Below are positions 28,256 to 36,943 of a stretch of 64,000 nucleotides of DNA, in pieces. Where the stretch lies: the NCBI RefSeq assembly GCF_005502275.1, contig NZ_SWLZ01000006.1, forward strand, positions 124,001 through 188,000. The letters run 5' to 3'. This DNA is from Robertmurraya siralis. Lineage in GTDB: Bacteria > Bacillota > Bacilli > Bacillales > Cytobacillaceae. The notes beneath the pieces are model-generated. The model was given only the letters and a program-made list of their open reading frames with translations. It had not been told where the DNA came from and ran no database searches. Positions within the stretch are counted from its first letter, which is position 1. Every line of letters starts with the position of its first letter. A program made the position numbers and the translations under genes.

Positions 28256-28741
28256 ATTTTTATTGTAATTATACTAAATTCTTTCTTCCCCTGTTCGGGC
28301 CTTACATGCCTCCAACTCTTCTCGCCTTTTCTTTGTAGCACTGTCGTCGAGGCAACTCGGCGCCCATTCATTGATGCTTTGCTCGTGGCTGTGGTTTTAC
28401 CATTAAACTACACCCGCATTTTTATTGTAATTATACTAAATTCTTTCTTCCCCTGTTCGGGCCTTACATGCCTCCAACTCTTCTCGCCTTTTCTTTGTAG
28501 CACTGTCGTCGAGGCAACTCGGCGCCCATTCATTGATGCTTTGCTCGTGGCTGTGGTTTTACCATTAAACTACACCCGCATTTTTTTTATACTCTTATTT
28601 TTTTTTCGTTTCCCCGGCTCTGGCCTTACATGCCTCCAACTCTTCTCGCTGTTTCTTTGTAGCATTATCGTCGAGGCAACTCGGCGCCCATTCATTGATG
28701 CTTTGCTCGTGGCTGTGGTTTTACCATTAAACTACACCCGC
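28256..28741 (-). repeat. 162-bp tandem array carrying tRNA-Gly 5' fragments (3 extra copies)
   Basis: The 31-nt segment equal to tRNA-Gly nucleotides 1-31 (acceptor 5' strand, D arm, 5' anticodon strand) starts at 28225 in the intact gene and again at 28387, 28549 and 28711. The period is exactly 162 bp each time. Spacers 1 and 2 are identical by eye. Spacer 3 differs in its tRNA-proximal half but keeps the block AGTTGGAGGCATGTAAGGCC. Each spacer can pair GCCTC with GAGGC. Similarity stops after 28741. Confidence 0.92.
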
Positions 28742-28809
28742 AATTTAATTAAAATCTTTATTAATTTTTGTCTTCCTGAATCCGGCATTACAGGATTTTG
28801 AAATATAAA

Positions 28810-28886
28810 TGGGGCGATCGATGGGAATCGAACCCACGAGTGTCGGAGCCACAATCCGATGCGTTAACCACTTCGCCACGACCGCC
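28810..28886 (-). tRNA. tRNA-His (anticodon GTG)
   Basis: The gene has the His-specific extra G at -1 opposite C73, acceptor GCGGTCG/CGATCGC, anticodon loop TTGTGGC, T-loop GGTTCGATTCC and an encoded CCA. Confidence 0.97.
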
Positions 28887-29025
28887 ATGATTCTATTATT
28901 AAAGTATGCCTTTGCTCGTTTTGCTCTATACTAGCACTATTACGAAAATTATTAATAAATGCTATTTTACTTCGCTGCGTTTCGTTCAAAGTAACATCTC
29001 TTATTTTCACTAAGGTGAAAATGTC

Positions 29026-29109
29026 TGGTGGAGGGGGACGGATTCGAACCGCCGAACCCGAAGGAGCGGATTTACAGTCCGCCGCGTTTAGCCACTTCGC
29101 TACCCCTCC
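29026..29109 (-). tRNA. tRNA-Tyr (anticodon GTA)
   Basis: A type II tRNA with acceptor GGAGGGG/CCCCTCC, anticodon loop CTGTAAA, a long variable arm (GCTCCTTCGGGTTC region), and an encoded CCA. Confidence 0.96.
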
Positions 29110-29119
29110 AACTAAAAAA

Positions 29120-29192
29120 TGGCTCAGGACGGAATCGAACCGCCGACACAAGGATTTTCAGTCCTTTGCTCTACCGACTGAGCTACTGAGCC
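29120..29192 (-). tRNA. tRNA-Phe (anticodon GAA)
   Basis: Acceptor GGCTCAG/CTGAGCC, D arm GCTCAGTCGGTAGAGC, anticodon loop CTGAAAA and T-loop GGTTCGATTCC. CCA is not encoded. Its first 26 nt recur five times upstream at an exact 146-bp period. Confidence 0.97.
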
Positions 29193-29922
29193 ATAATAAT
29201 ATTCTATTCCTACAGCAAATCTTTCCGTTGTCCTTCGTCCTCATCTCAGTTAGCTTATTCAAGTTGATGCTCGATGAGTACGCTGTTGCCTTTTCTTGAA
29301 GTTTATTCACCGTGCTCTACCGACTGAGCTACTGAGCCAAAATAATATTCTATTCCTACAGCAAATCTTTCCGTTGTCCTTCGTCCTCATCTCAGTTAGC
29401 TTATTCAAGTTGATACTCGATGAGTACGCTGTTGCCTTTTCTTGAAGTTTATTCACCGTGCTCTACCGACTGAGCTACTGAGCCATAATAATATTCTATT
29501 CCTACAGCAAATCTTTCCGTTGTCCTTCGTCCTCATCTCAGTTAGCTTATTCAAGTTGATGCTCGATGAGTACGCTGTTGCCTTTTCTTGAAGTTTATTC
29601 ACCGTGCTCTACCGACTGAGCTACTGAGCCATAATACTATTCTATTCCTACAGCAAATCTTTCCGTTGTCCTTCGTCCTCATCTCAGTTAGCTTACCCAA
29701 GTTGATGCTCGATGAGTACGCTGTTGCCTTTTCTTGAAGTTTATTCACCGTGCTCTACCGACTGAGCTACTGAGCCATAATACTATTCTATTCCTACAGC
29801 AAATCTTTCCGTTGTCCTTCGTCCTCATCTCAGTTAGCTTATTCAAGGGGATGCTCGATGAGTACGCTGTTGCTTTTTCTTGAAGCTTTTTCACCGTGCT
29901 CTACCGACTGAGCTACTGAGCC
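29193..29922 (-). repeat. 146-bp tandem array carrying tRNA-Phe 5' fragments (5 extra copies)
   Basis: The 26-nt segment equal to tRNA-Phe nucleotides 1-26 (acceptor 5' strand plus D arm) starts at 29167 in the intact gene. It starts again at 29313, 29459, 29605, 29751 and 29897, always 146 bp apart. The roughly 120-bp spacers are nearly identical; the copy farthest from the intact gene has the most changes. Each spacer holds AGCTAACTGAG, nearly complementary to the fragment's CTCAGTAGCT, and inverted CTCATC/GATGAG, so each unit could fold in RNA. Confidence 0.93.
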
Positions 29923-29988
29923 ATAATACTATTCTTTTCCTAGTCAACAAACTTATTCAAGTTGTGGTTCGGTGAATATATTAAATAA

Positions 29989-30062
29989 CGGTCCGGACGG
30001 GACTCGAACCCGCGACCTCCTGCGTGACAGGCAGGCATTCTAACCAACTGAACTACCGGACC
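29989..30062 (-). tRNA. tRNA-Asp (anticodon GTC)
   Basis: Acceptor GGTCCGG/CCGGACC, anticodon loop CTGTCAC, T-loop GGTTCGAGTCC; no encoded CCA. Confidence 0.96.
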
Positions 30063-30158
30063 CTCCTGCATTTTCTAAATCAAATAAAGGCCTTTAATTC
30101 AGAGAAGCTCAGAACATAAAAAATCATACATTTATTTACTAGCAGATTTTTAAAAATA

Positions 30159-30248
30159 CGGAGGAAGAGGGATTCGAACCCCCGCGCGGTTTAACCCGCC
30201 TGTCGGTTTTCAAGACCGATCCCTTCAGCCAGACTTGGGTATTCCTCC
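30159..30248 (-). tRNA. tRNA-Ser (anticodon TGA)
   Basis: A type II tRNA with acceptor GGAGGAA/TTCCTCC, anticodon loop CTTGAAA and long variable arm (GGCGGGTTAAACCCGC region). G73 discriminator as expected for Ser; no encoded CCA. Confidence 0.96.
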
Positions 30249-30262
30249 ATGTTAATATAGAA

Positions 30263-30339
30263 TGGTAGCGGCGGAGGGGATCGAACCCCCGACCTTACGG
30301 GTATGAACCGTACGCTCTAGCCAGCTGAGCTACACCGCC
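30263..30339 (-). tRNA. tRNA-Met (anticodon CAT, elongator type)
   Basis: Acceptor GGCGGTG/CGCCGCT, anticodon loop TTCATAC, T-loop GGTTCGATCCC and encoded CCA. The paired first base and D arm fit elongator Met rather than the initiator. An Ile(k2CAU) identity cannot be fully excluded by eye. Confidence 0.9.
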
Positions 30340-30412
30340 ATAATATAATGCTTTACTTTTATAAAGCAAATTATTTTCGCCTTCATCATTCAATACGTTG
30401 AAAAAATGTATA

Positions 30413-30484
30413 TGACCCGTACGGGATTCGAACCCGTGTTACCGCCGTGAAAGGGCGGTGTCTTAACCGCTTGACCAACGGGCC
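30413..30484 (-). tRNA. tRNA-Glu (anticodon TTC)
   Basis: Acceptor GGCCCGT/ACGGGTC, anticodon loop CTTTCAC, T-loop GGTTCGAATCC. It is the promoter-proximal tRNA of the cluster; no encoded CCA. Confidence 0.96.
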
Positions 30485-30954
30485 AAAATCTTTCAAACAT
30501 TTTTTGAAAACAGCTATATCAATATAACACCCCGAAAAGGATGCCGTCAATGCTTTTTTTCAAAATTTTCCCCGAGTTAAAAGTAAAGACCATTTTAAAG
30601 TTTTCTCAGCTATTCGAATAAACTAAAATGTCGTTGTACTTTGATAGATAAATCCGTTCTTCTTTGTACAATCATCTCAATACAGGAGAAATAAAAAATG
30701 AAATACGCCAATTATCTTTGTTATTTTAATCAGTAAATATGCATTTAACAGTGATTGCTGTCTGGGTATACACAATGTTTTACTCAGTGCAATCTTCTTC
30801 GTAAAATGCACGATATTATTTAAAGTAACAAGATCATGCATAAAACAGATGAATTTAGAGTGGAATCGGATTTATTGGAAAGCTGATTGTAAAAAACAAC
30901 ATCCTCACCTTGCCGATACAACTAACACCTCTAAAAAATCGTCAGCAAGGACAA
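30485..30954. other. 470-bp gap upstream of the tRNA cluster
   Basis: This should hold the tRNA operon promoter. A 12-codon ORF with an AGGAG site starts at 30698. A longer open frame across 30700-30986 lacks a start codon. Neither is called. No repeat or RNA gene was recognised. Confidence 0.35.
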
Positions 30955-30987
30955 AAAAAGAACTACCTTTAATAGTAGCTCTTTAGT
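30955..30987 (-). terminator. terminator of the peptide/50-residue gene unit
   Basis: AGAGCTAC pairs with GTAGTTCT (one G-U) and is followed by seven T on the minus strand, overlapping the 50-residue ORF's stop. Confidence 0.75.
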
Positions 30988-31135
30988 AAGATGAATCTAT
31001 AATTTTAACGTCTTTAATATTTACCAGTTGGACATCGTAAGTAAGATTTGAATTTCGAATTTCGATCATGCCATTATGATAATTAAAGATGATAGTGTAT
31101 CGCTCTTCATTATATAAGACGTCTTTACCTAACAC
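30983..31135 (-). CDS. 50-residue hypothetical protein downstream of the exported peptide
   Basis: The ORF begins at GTG (GTG TTA GGT AAA) with GGAG about ten bases upstream; a stop codon lies just before, so no longer form exists. It reads as a compact beta-rich soluble protein (RYTIIFNYHNGMIEIRNS, then YDVQLVNIKDVKIID). It follows the exported-peptide gene by 49 bp on the same strand and ends in a shared terminator. It is probably a third member of the cassette. No family is recognised. Confidence 0.55.
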   Translation of the reverse strand: MLGKDVLYNEERYTIIFNYHNGMIEIRNSNLTYDVQLVNIKDVKIIDSSY

Positions 31136-31184
31136 TTGTCACAACTCCATCTCTATCAAAAAATAGCATTCACATCGCTCACTC

Positions 31185-31298
31185 TCAGTGCATAACTCCA
31201 GGCTCAGGCTCATTAATGGTAATTGGTGCATCAGGGGCATGGTATGTTCCGAAAAACGCAATCAAAACAATCAGTAAACTACTTAGAAATCTTTTCAT
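31185..31298 (-). CDS. 37-residue exported peptide, candidate signalling pro-peptide
   Basis: The product starts MKRFLSSLLIVLIAFFGTY, a textbook short signal peptide, and ends PITINEPEPGVMH. The RBS is very strong (AAGGAGGTTGGAGAA before ATG). Size, secretion signal and short polar C-terminus match Phr, PapR and NprX pro-peptides. The gene is divergent from an HTH-TPR regulator, the receptor type that binds such peptides. The signal peptide and gene are seen directly; the signalling role is inferred. The mature peptide would probably come from the last 5-8 residues. Confidence 0.72.
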   Translation of the reverse strand: MKRFLSSLLIVLIAFFGTYHAPDAPITINEPEPGVMH

Positions 31299-31310
31299 TT
31301 CTCCAACCTC

Positions 31311-31340
31311 CTTTTTACAAAAATTTTATCATGTAAAAAG
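31311..31340. promoter_or_regulatory. 9-bp perfect inverted repeat at the exported-peptide 5' end
   Basis: CTTTTTACA (31311-31319) and TGTAAAAAG (31332-31340) are exact reverse complements with a 12-bp spacer. The arm nearest the peptide gene overlaps its Shine-Dalgarno AAGGAGG. It may be the operator of the divergent HTH-TPR protein or an RNA hairpin that hides the ribosome-binding site. Confidence 0.6.
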
Positions 31341-31453
31341 AAAGGGTGAATTTGGCGAATTTCCTGATATAATAAGGATAAAGGGTTGTTTTCTTAAAAT
31401 TTCAGATGTTTTTGGCCTTCATAATAAATATAGTTATATTCGGAGTGATTTAT

Positions 31454-32365
31454 ATGGCAAGATATTTAGGTCAACGAATTAAAGAAGCTAGGGAACGCCT
31501 TGGATTGTCCCAATTTGAAACAAGCAAAGATATATGCACGCAAGCATACATTAGCAAAATTGAGAGCGGCAATGTTTTTCCAACTGCTGATATTTTGCTG
31601 AAACTAGCGGATCGATTTAGTGTCGATATTTCGTACCTCCTTGATATCTCTAGCATTCCCAGACATGATTATGTTATTGACACTTTCTCTGAAATCCGCG
31701 AAGCCATCAACAATCGTGATTATGAATTAGTGCGAAGAATCATTATTTCCGAATCCGATAACGAGTTATTTAAAGAGAAAAAATTATATCAATTCCTAAA
31801 ATGGCATGAAGGAATTTGTTATTTTCAATTAGATCATGATCTTCATAATTCCATCCAATGTTTTGACGAGGCGCTTAGCCTCACAGCTTCTAATAAAAAA
31901 CTCTACTCTGAACGTGAAATTGAAATCCTCATTAGTAAAGCAAATATTTATAGCCAATGTCAAATGTATGACGAGGCCATCGAAATATACAATGAAGCCA
32001 TAAATCATCTAAATAAACTGACAGATATTATTAATAAACATGTCCCGGTAAGATTAAATTACAATTATGCCAGAGTACTGCGGTTGCACTCAAGAAATGC
32101 CGAATCTATCCAAATTTGTGAAAAAGGGCTAAAACTTACCGAGAAATATCAACTTATGTATTTAAAAGGTGATTTATATTTTCAAAAAGCACTGAGTCAT
32201 AAAGCCTTAAATGAAAATGAAAAGGCGATTGAATCCTTTAATTTAGCAGAGATGGTTTACATATTGGAGCATAATGATACATCACTGCGTATGGTAAAAT
32301 ATCACGTTACGGAAGTAAACAAAGCTCTCACTGTTCATGACCGTCATGAGCCGCTTTTTTTGTAA
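31454..32365 (+). CDS. HTH-TPR regulator of the RNPP (PlcR/NprR-like) type
   Basis: This 303-residue protein has an N-terminal XRE-type HTH (LGQRIKEARERLGLSQFE, YISKIESG) and then helical TPR-like repeats (about residues 70-300; for example NIYSQCQMYDEAIEIYNEA and KALSHKALNENEKAIESF). This layout and length resemble PlcR-type receptors that bind short re-imported peptides and control nearby genes. The start is ATG 31454 behind GGAGTG; a longer form would add a hydrophobic tail of 16 residues and is rejected. The divergent exported peptide is the obvious partner. Confidence 0.85.
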   Translation: MARYLGQRIKEARERLGLSQFETSKDICTQAYISKIESGNVFPTADILLKLADRFSVDISYLLDISSIPRHDYVIDTFSEIREAINNRDYELVRRIIISESDNELFKEKKLYQFLKWHEGICYFQLDHDLHNSIQCFDEALSLTASNKKLYSEREIEILISKANIYSQCQMYDEAIEIYNEAINHLNKLTDIINKHVPVRLNYNYARVLRLHSRNAESIQICEKGLKLTEKYQLMYLKGDLYFQKALSHKALNENEKAIESFNLAEMVYILEHNDTSLRMVKYHVTEVNKALTVHDRHEPLFL

Positions 32366-32370
32366 TACAC

Positions 32371-32402
32371 CCTACCCGGAGTAAATTATACCCCGGGTAC
32401 CT
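32371..32402 (+). terminator. terminator after the HTH-TPR gene
   Basis: TACCCGG pairs with CCGGGTA (32371-32400) followed by a short T run. Confidence 0.65.
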
Positions 32403-32408
32403 TTATTG

Positions 32409-32500
32409 AATGAAACCATATTATTGATAAAACGTTTTTTTGTTCATTTTGTCTGAACCTTGGTTTCACACGCCCTTTAGTAAGTAAAAATCAATACTTA
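32409..32500. repeat. dispersed intergenic repeat, copy 4 (partial)
   Basis: The segment with TTGATAAAACGTTTTTTTGT, TTGGTTTCACACGCCCTTTA matches the core of copy 3 (10922-11089). The outer end found in copies 1 and 6 is not evident. Confidence 0.5.
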
Positions 32501-32522
32501 CAGATAATTAACAAAGTCAATT

Positions 32523-33935
32523 TCAAAGATATTTTCGATGAACGCCTTTTCCATCATACGTAAAAAGCATATTCCGGTCCTCGATAATCGTTTCAATATG
32601 AACGCCTCTGCCCCAAAGCTGATAAATATAAGGAAGCACCTTTTCTAAATATTTCAAGTCAAGTTCAATTCCTTCATACCAATGTTTAATGTAGAGTTCA
32701 CCATTTTTCAAATAATCTCCATCAGTGACAGTTAAATAAGGGAAACCGCCATTCACTCGCATATTAACGAGTTGATCTCTCACTTCCTGCCAATCTTTAT
32801 CGACAATTTTGTAATCTCGACCTTGTTTTTGAAATAAATACATGTCTTCACGCATAACAAGATCCTTCGTTAAGTAATTTCTTAAAAATGAGATATCCGA
32901 TTCAATTTCGCGTACTTCGAACATTTTTTCTCTTCCGGAATTTTCCTTTACTCCGCGCTCTTTCATTTCTTCAGTCGGATGATTATAGCGTTCCTCTATA
33001 TCTTCAAAAATTTTCAGCCCTAAATAGTACGGATTGACTCCTGTCCTTGACGGCTGAACAACCCCTGCATTAAGTTTGGCAAATTCTAGCGCTTCATCAG
33101 AAGAAAGATCCATCTCTCGCAAAATTCTTTGATGCCAAAACGAAGCCCAGCCTTCATTCATAATTTTTGTCTCTAATTGAGGCCAAAAATAAAGCATTTC
33201 CTCCCTCATCATCGTCAAAATATCCCGTTGCCATTCCGTTAATTCACGGCTATAGTTCTCTATAAATAACAGAATGTCTTTTTCAGGTTGCGGCGGAAAT
33301 TTTCGCTTTTTCTTTTTCTTAACACTTTTCTCTCCATCTTTCTTATCTAAATTCCATAGATCATCATAAGGACTTGCTTTTATCTCTTCTTCTTCAAATT
33401 CCTCATCGTCCAACGTCCAAGAGAGCTTCGGCCGCATTAAAGAAGGATCAATATGCTCTTCAATCGCCAACACCGCATCAAGAAATTCCTCCACTTCCTT
33501 TTTACCATGCTCGATCTCATATTGGCGAATTCTTTCGGCAGTCGCAGACATGCTTTCAACCATATCTCGTTTCGTATTTTGAAAACGAACATTATTTTTG
33601 AAGAAATCACAATGTGCCAACACATGGGCAACAATCAATTTATTTTGGATTAGTGAATTTGAATCCAGTAAAAAAGCGTAGCAAGGATTTGAGTTAATGA
33701 CGAGCTCATATATTTTAGAAAGTCCTAAATCGTAATGAAGTTTCATTTTATGAAATTGTTTTCCAAAGCTCCAATGTGAGAATCGGGTCGGCATACCATA
33801 TGCACCAAATGTATATATAATATCAGCCGGGCAAATTTCATACCTCATTGGGTAAAAATCCAGCCCGAATCCTGAAGCAATTTCCGTAATTTCATCGATC
33901 GCGTATTCCAGTTTTTTACGCTCTTCCTCTTTCAT
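32523..33935 (-). CDS. spoVR: SpoVR family protein
   Basis: This 470-residue protein matches SpoVR/YcgB in length and motifs ([18 protein letters not shown]-type region near residue 45; [40 protein letters not shown]). SpoVR is linked to spore cortex formation and across bacteria works with the PrkA kinase and YhbH. Both partners are in this window 23-28 kb away. An Arg/Lys-rich insert ([11 protein letters not shown]) splits the middle. The ATG follows GAAGGAGG. Confidence 0.95.
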   Translation of the reverse strand: MKEEERKKLEYAIDEITEIASGFGLDFYPMRYEICPADIIYTFGAYGMPTRFSHWSFGKQFHKMKLHYDLGLSKIYELVINSNPCYAFLLDSNSLIQNKLIVAHVLAHCDFFKNNVRFQNTKRDMVESMSATAERIRQYEIEHGKKEVEEFLDAVLAIEEHIDPSLMRPKLSWTLDDEEFEEEEIKASPYDDLWNLDKKDGEKSVKKKKKRKFPPQPEKDILLFIENYSRELTEWQRDILTMMREEMLYFWPQLETKIMNEGWASFWHQRILREMDLSSDEALEFAKLNAGVVQPSRTGVNPYYLGLKIFEDIEERYNHPTEEMKERGVKENSGREKMFEVREIESDISFLRNYLTKDLVMREDMYLFQKQGRDYKIVDKDWQEVRDQLVNMRVNGGFPYLTVTDGDYLKNGELYIKHWYEGIELDLKYLEKVLPYIYQLWGRGVHIETIIEDRNMLFTYDGKGVHRKYL

Positions 33936-34207
33936 TTGTTTTCCTCCTTCATGGTCTTATCACCAATGTATGAGACAAAAACAAAAATGATGAGATTGAT
34001 TTTTACCTTCACGCTTTTATCGTAACGTTGACTTTCTTATAAAAGAAGAGCGAAATTCTTCATTCATAGCTGTTTGCATTTTCAGCGTTTTTTACACAGG
34101 TAAATGCTGTTCTTTCCAATTAACAAGATGACCAACATTTACAGAGAAAGTTTATAAGTTCTCAGCACAGACTATAATCAACTCCTTAAAAAAGGAGATG
34201 AGGAAAA

Positions 34208-34456
34208 ATGGATTCAGTTGATTATGACCGGGCATTGTATTATACCCATCGTTCCGAGTGGGACAATTTACTAATTTTAATGGTGCGCACAAAGGATCAT
34301 TTTTTAGCAAAGAAAATTGAACATTTCTTACATGCCTATAATTTTGAAAAAGACTATATGGTAATTGAGCAACACTTATATTCTTTATTAAGATACATCG
34401 ACCATGCAAACAGCCACCTTGAAGAACAACAAGAGTTAAGCGCGAACTGGATGTAA
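34208..34456 (+). CDS. YhdB-like small protein
   Basis: This 82-residue soluble protein begins MDSVDYDRALYYTHRSEW and contains IEHFLHAYNF, rich in Tyr, His and Leu. It resembles the YhdB-like family of Bacillus, whose function is unknown. The RBS (AAAAAGGAGATGAGG) is strong. It lies between spoVR and pgcA and converges with pgcA on a shared terminator. The family name is from memory and should be taken as probable. Confidence 0.7.
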   Translation: MDSVDYDRALYYTHRSEWDNLLILMVRTKDHFLAKKIEHFLHAYNFEKDYMVIEQHLYSLLRYIDHANSHLEEQQELSANWM

Positions 34457-34469
34457 TCAGAATTCCACC

Positions 34470-34502
34470 ACAAAAAAGACACGGTCCGCGACCGTGTCTT
34501 TT
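34470..34502. terminator. bidirectional terminator between the YhdB-like gene and pgcA
   Basis: AAAAAGACACGGTC pairs with GACCGTGTCTTTT around CGC, with A and T tracts on both sides. Confidence 0.88.
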
Positions 34503-36228
34503 AAAACGAATCATTCATTTTTTTATGAACAACATTCATAAAGCTCTCTTCTAATGCCTTTAGTTTTATTTGACTTTCCTCTAAGGTATCGCCTTTAACA
34601 CTGAAATAAAATTTGATTTTCGGCTCTGTACCTGAAGGTCTCAAACAAACCCACGATCCATCTTCAAGAAAGTATTTCAATACATTTGATCTTGGCAAAT
34701 CAATTTTCTCTTTCCCTGTTTCCGTAGTCCGTATGCTTTCTAAGTAGTCCTCCTGTTTGATTACCCTTTGTCCACCGATCTCCAGTAACGGAATCTTTCT
34801 AAAAGAAGCCAGTAAACGTTCGATCCTTTCTGCTCCAGACTTTCCCTTTAATGTTAAGGATTGAAGTCCTTCTTGATAAAAGCCATATTTTTTATAAAGA
34901 GACAATAACGCCTCGTATAATGACAATCCTTTTTCCTTATAAAAAGCACATACTTCTGTCGCTAAAAGTGCTGCCTGCACAGCATCTTTATCTCGAGCGA
35001 ATGCTCCAATTAAATACCCATAGCTCTCCTCATATCCGAACAAAAACTGGTATTTCCCAGATGCCTCAAATTGCTTTATTTTTTCAGCAATAAATTTAAA
35101 CCCCGTCAGAACATCGATCGTTTCGACTCCATATGATGAGGCAACAGCTCTTCCAAGCTCTGATGTAACAATGGTTTTCAACATTACACCATTTTTCGGA
35201 AGCGTGTCTTTCTCCACCTTTTCCGCAAGTAAATAATGAAGCAATAATGCTCCAGTTTGATTTCCAGTAAGTATTTGATATTCACCGCTTAAATTCTTGA
35301 CTGCAATTCCAAGACGATCTGCATCAGGATCGGTAGCAATTAACAAATCTGCATTTATCTCCAAGCCCTTTTCAATCGCAAGTGTGAATGCTTCATGCTC
35401 CTCAGGATTTGGACTCTTAACGGTTGAAAATTGAGGATCAGGTTGTTCTTGTTCTTTCACAACGGTAACATTTGTATAGTTCAATAACTCTAGACCTTTT
35501 TGAACCAACTTATTAGCTGTTCCATGCAACGGAGTAAAGACAATTTTAATTGCTGATTTTTGGCCAAGATCATTTTCAGAAATTGTCACAAGTTTCTCCA
35601 AATAAGCTCGATCAACTTCCTCACCTATTATTTTAATCAAACCTAGTTGCTTTAACTCTTTTTCTGTATCGACTTGAATGCGGAGCTCATCTTCAATTTC
35701 ATTGACTTTAGCAATGACAATATCCGCCTCTTTTGGGGTTAGCTGAGCCCCATCTTCCCCGTACACTTTATACCCGTTATATTCTGGCGGATTATGACTG
35801 GCAGTAATAACAATACCTGAAAAAGCCTGTAAATAACGAACGGCAAAAGATAACTCCGGAGTAGGTCTTAATTCATTAAATATGTAGGTTTGAATGCCTC
35901 TTGTCGCTAATGTCTTGGCTGCTTCCATCGCAAATTCTTGCGACTTATAGCGTGAATCATAGGCGATTACAACACCTCTTCTTTTCGCATCTGCTCCAAA
36001 TGAATCAATAAAGGACGCTAATCCTGCCGACGCTTTCCGAATGGTGTAAAGATTCATACGATTTATGCCTGCGCCAATTTCGCCGCGCATGCCTCCGGTG
36101 CCGAATTCTAAATTTTTATAAAATGCCTCTTCTAATTCCGTTTCGTTCAAAGAAAGTAACTGAGTCTTCAATTCAGAATCTAGATCATGGTATTGAAACC
36201 ATCTTTCCACATCTTTTTTCCAACCCAT
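34501..36228 (-). CDS. pgcA: alpha-phosphoglucomutase
   Basis: This 575-residue enzyme interconverts glucose 6-phosphate and glucose 1-phosphate, feeding UDP-glucose for teichoic acid and glycolipid synthesis. The catalytic phospho-serine loop is [13 protein letters not shown], the metal loop [11 protein letters not shown], the sugar loop GYEESYGY and the phosphate loop [12 protein letters not shown]. The ATG at 36228 ([10 protein letters not shown]) lies behind GGGGGGA; an earlier in-frame ATG overlaps that RBS. In B. subtilis this gene (yhxB) lies next to glp genes; here it is 13 kb away. Confidence 0.95.
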   Translation of the reverse strand: MGWKKDVERWFQYHDLDSELKTQLLSLNETELEEAFYKNLEFGTGGMRGEIGAGINRMNLYTIRKASAGLASFIDSFGADAKRRGVVIAYDSRYKSQEFAMEAAKTLATRGIQTYIFNELRPTPELSFAVRYLQAFSGIVITASHNPPEYNGYKVYGEDGAQLTPKEADIVIAKVNEIEDELRIQVDTEKELKQLGLIKIIGEEVDRAYLEKLVTISENDLGQKSAIKIVFTPLHGTANKLVQKGLELLNYTNVTVVKEQEQPDPQFSTVKSPNPEEHEAFTLAIEKGLEINADLLIATDPDADRLGIAVKNLSGEYQILTGNQTGALLLHYLLAEKVEKDTLPKNGVMLKTIVTSELGRAVASSYGVETIDVLTGFKFIAEKIKQFEASGKYQFLFGYEESYGYLIGAFARDKDAVQAALLATEVCAFYKEKGLSLYEALLSLYKKYGFYQEGLQSLTLKGKSGAERIERLLASFRKIPLLEIGGQRVIKQEDYLESIRTTETGKEKIDLPRSNVLKYFLEDGSWVCLRPSGTEPKIKFYFSVKGDTLEESQIKLKALEESFMNVVHKKMNDSF

Positions 36229-36508
36229 ACTATCCCCCCAGACCTCAAAAATGGAATCTCTATCCATTATAGCTCACTCTTTCATTCTATGGACAAATTT
36301 TTAAAATATCTCTTCTCTAACTTCATAAATACTACTTAAAGTTAAAAATTTTGCCAATAAACTTAATATTGTTCATTCTTTCGTTAGCAAATTGTACATG
36401 ATACCTAAAAAAGTTTTAAAAATTTTCATAATCTCTTAATCGTTTAATTTGAAAAACAACTGTTAACAGCATAAAATAATGGGGACTAACTTTAAAGGAA
36501 TTGGTGTA

Positions 36509-36943
36509 ATGAGCGAAAAAAAAGATCAAAGGGAATCACTTATCTTTATTGCTTGGGCCGCATCTGTTATTGCTATGTTTGGAAGCTTGTATTTTTCTGA
36601 GGTTCGCCAGTATGAACCATGCGAATTGTGTTGGTATCAAAGGATCATTATGTACCCCTTCGTCGTTATTTTAGGGATTGCCACAGTAAAGAAGGATTAT
36701 AAAATCTCCTTATATACGATGGTATTATCAGCTATAGGAGGGATGATATCCCTGTATCATTACGGTATTCAAAAGCTCTCCTTTTTAGCTGATGCAGCAC
36801 CTGCATGTGGTCGTATTCCATGTACTGCCGCATACATAAACTGGTTTGGATTTATTACGATTCCATTCCTTGCGCTTACCGCTTTTGTTATTATTTTTAT
36901 TTGTAGTCTTCTCATCTGGAAAAAAACAAAGGAGGTTTCCTAA
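36509..36943 (+). CDS. bdbC: DsbB/BdbC-type thiol-disulfide oxidoreductase
   Basis: This 144-residue membrane protein passes electrons from a disulfide-forming partner to quinone. It has four hydrophobic spans and two Cys pairs: Cys38/Cys41 (EPCELCWYQR) and Cys100/Cys105 (CGRIPC). The start is ATG 36509, with AAAGGAATT before it; an ATG ten codons upstream lacks a better RBS. It is followed with no gap by a thioredoxin-like gene, its likely redox partner. Confidence 0.92.
   Translation: MSEKKDQRESLIFIAWAASVIAMFGSLYFSEVRQYEPCELCWYQRIIMYPFVVILGIATVKKDYKISLYTMVLSAIGGMISLYHYGIQKLSFLADAAPACGRIPCTAAYINWFGFITIPFLALTAFVIIFICSLLIWKKTKEVS

Noticed and set aside
28190-28801. 203-codon open frame on the plus strand across the tRNA-Gly array
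   Set aside because: It is antisense to tRNA-Gly and its repeated 54-residue blocks arise only because the 162-bp period is a multiple of three. No RBS is evident. Noted as a parallel to Tpr of E. coli tyrT, but not called as a gene.
28225-29922. CRISPR array
   Set aside because: Repeats are 146 and 162 bp, spacers are repeats of each other rather than unique, and no cas gene is near.
29120-29922. integrase attachment site at tRNA-Phe
   Set aside because: Integrases use tRNA 3' ends; these repeats copy the 5' end and no integrase gene is present.
30698-30736. 12-codon ORF with an AGGAG site upstream of the tRNA cluster
   Set aside because: Too short and without context to separate from chance.
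31216-31482. 88-codon ORF on the plus strand
   Set aside because: Antisense to the well-supported exported peptide gene and overlapping the start of the HTH-TPR gene.
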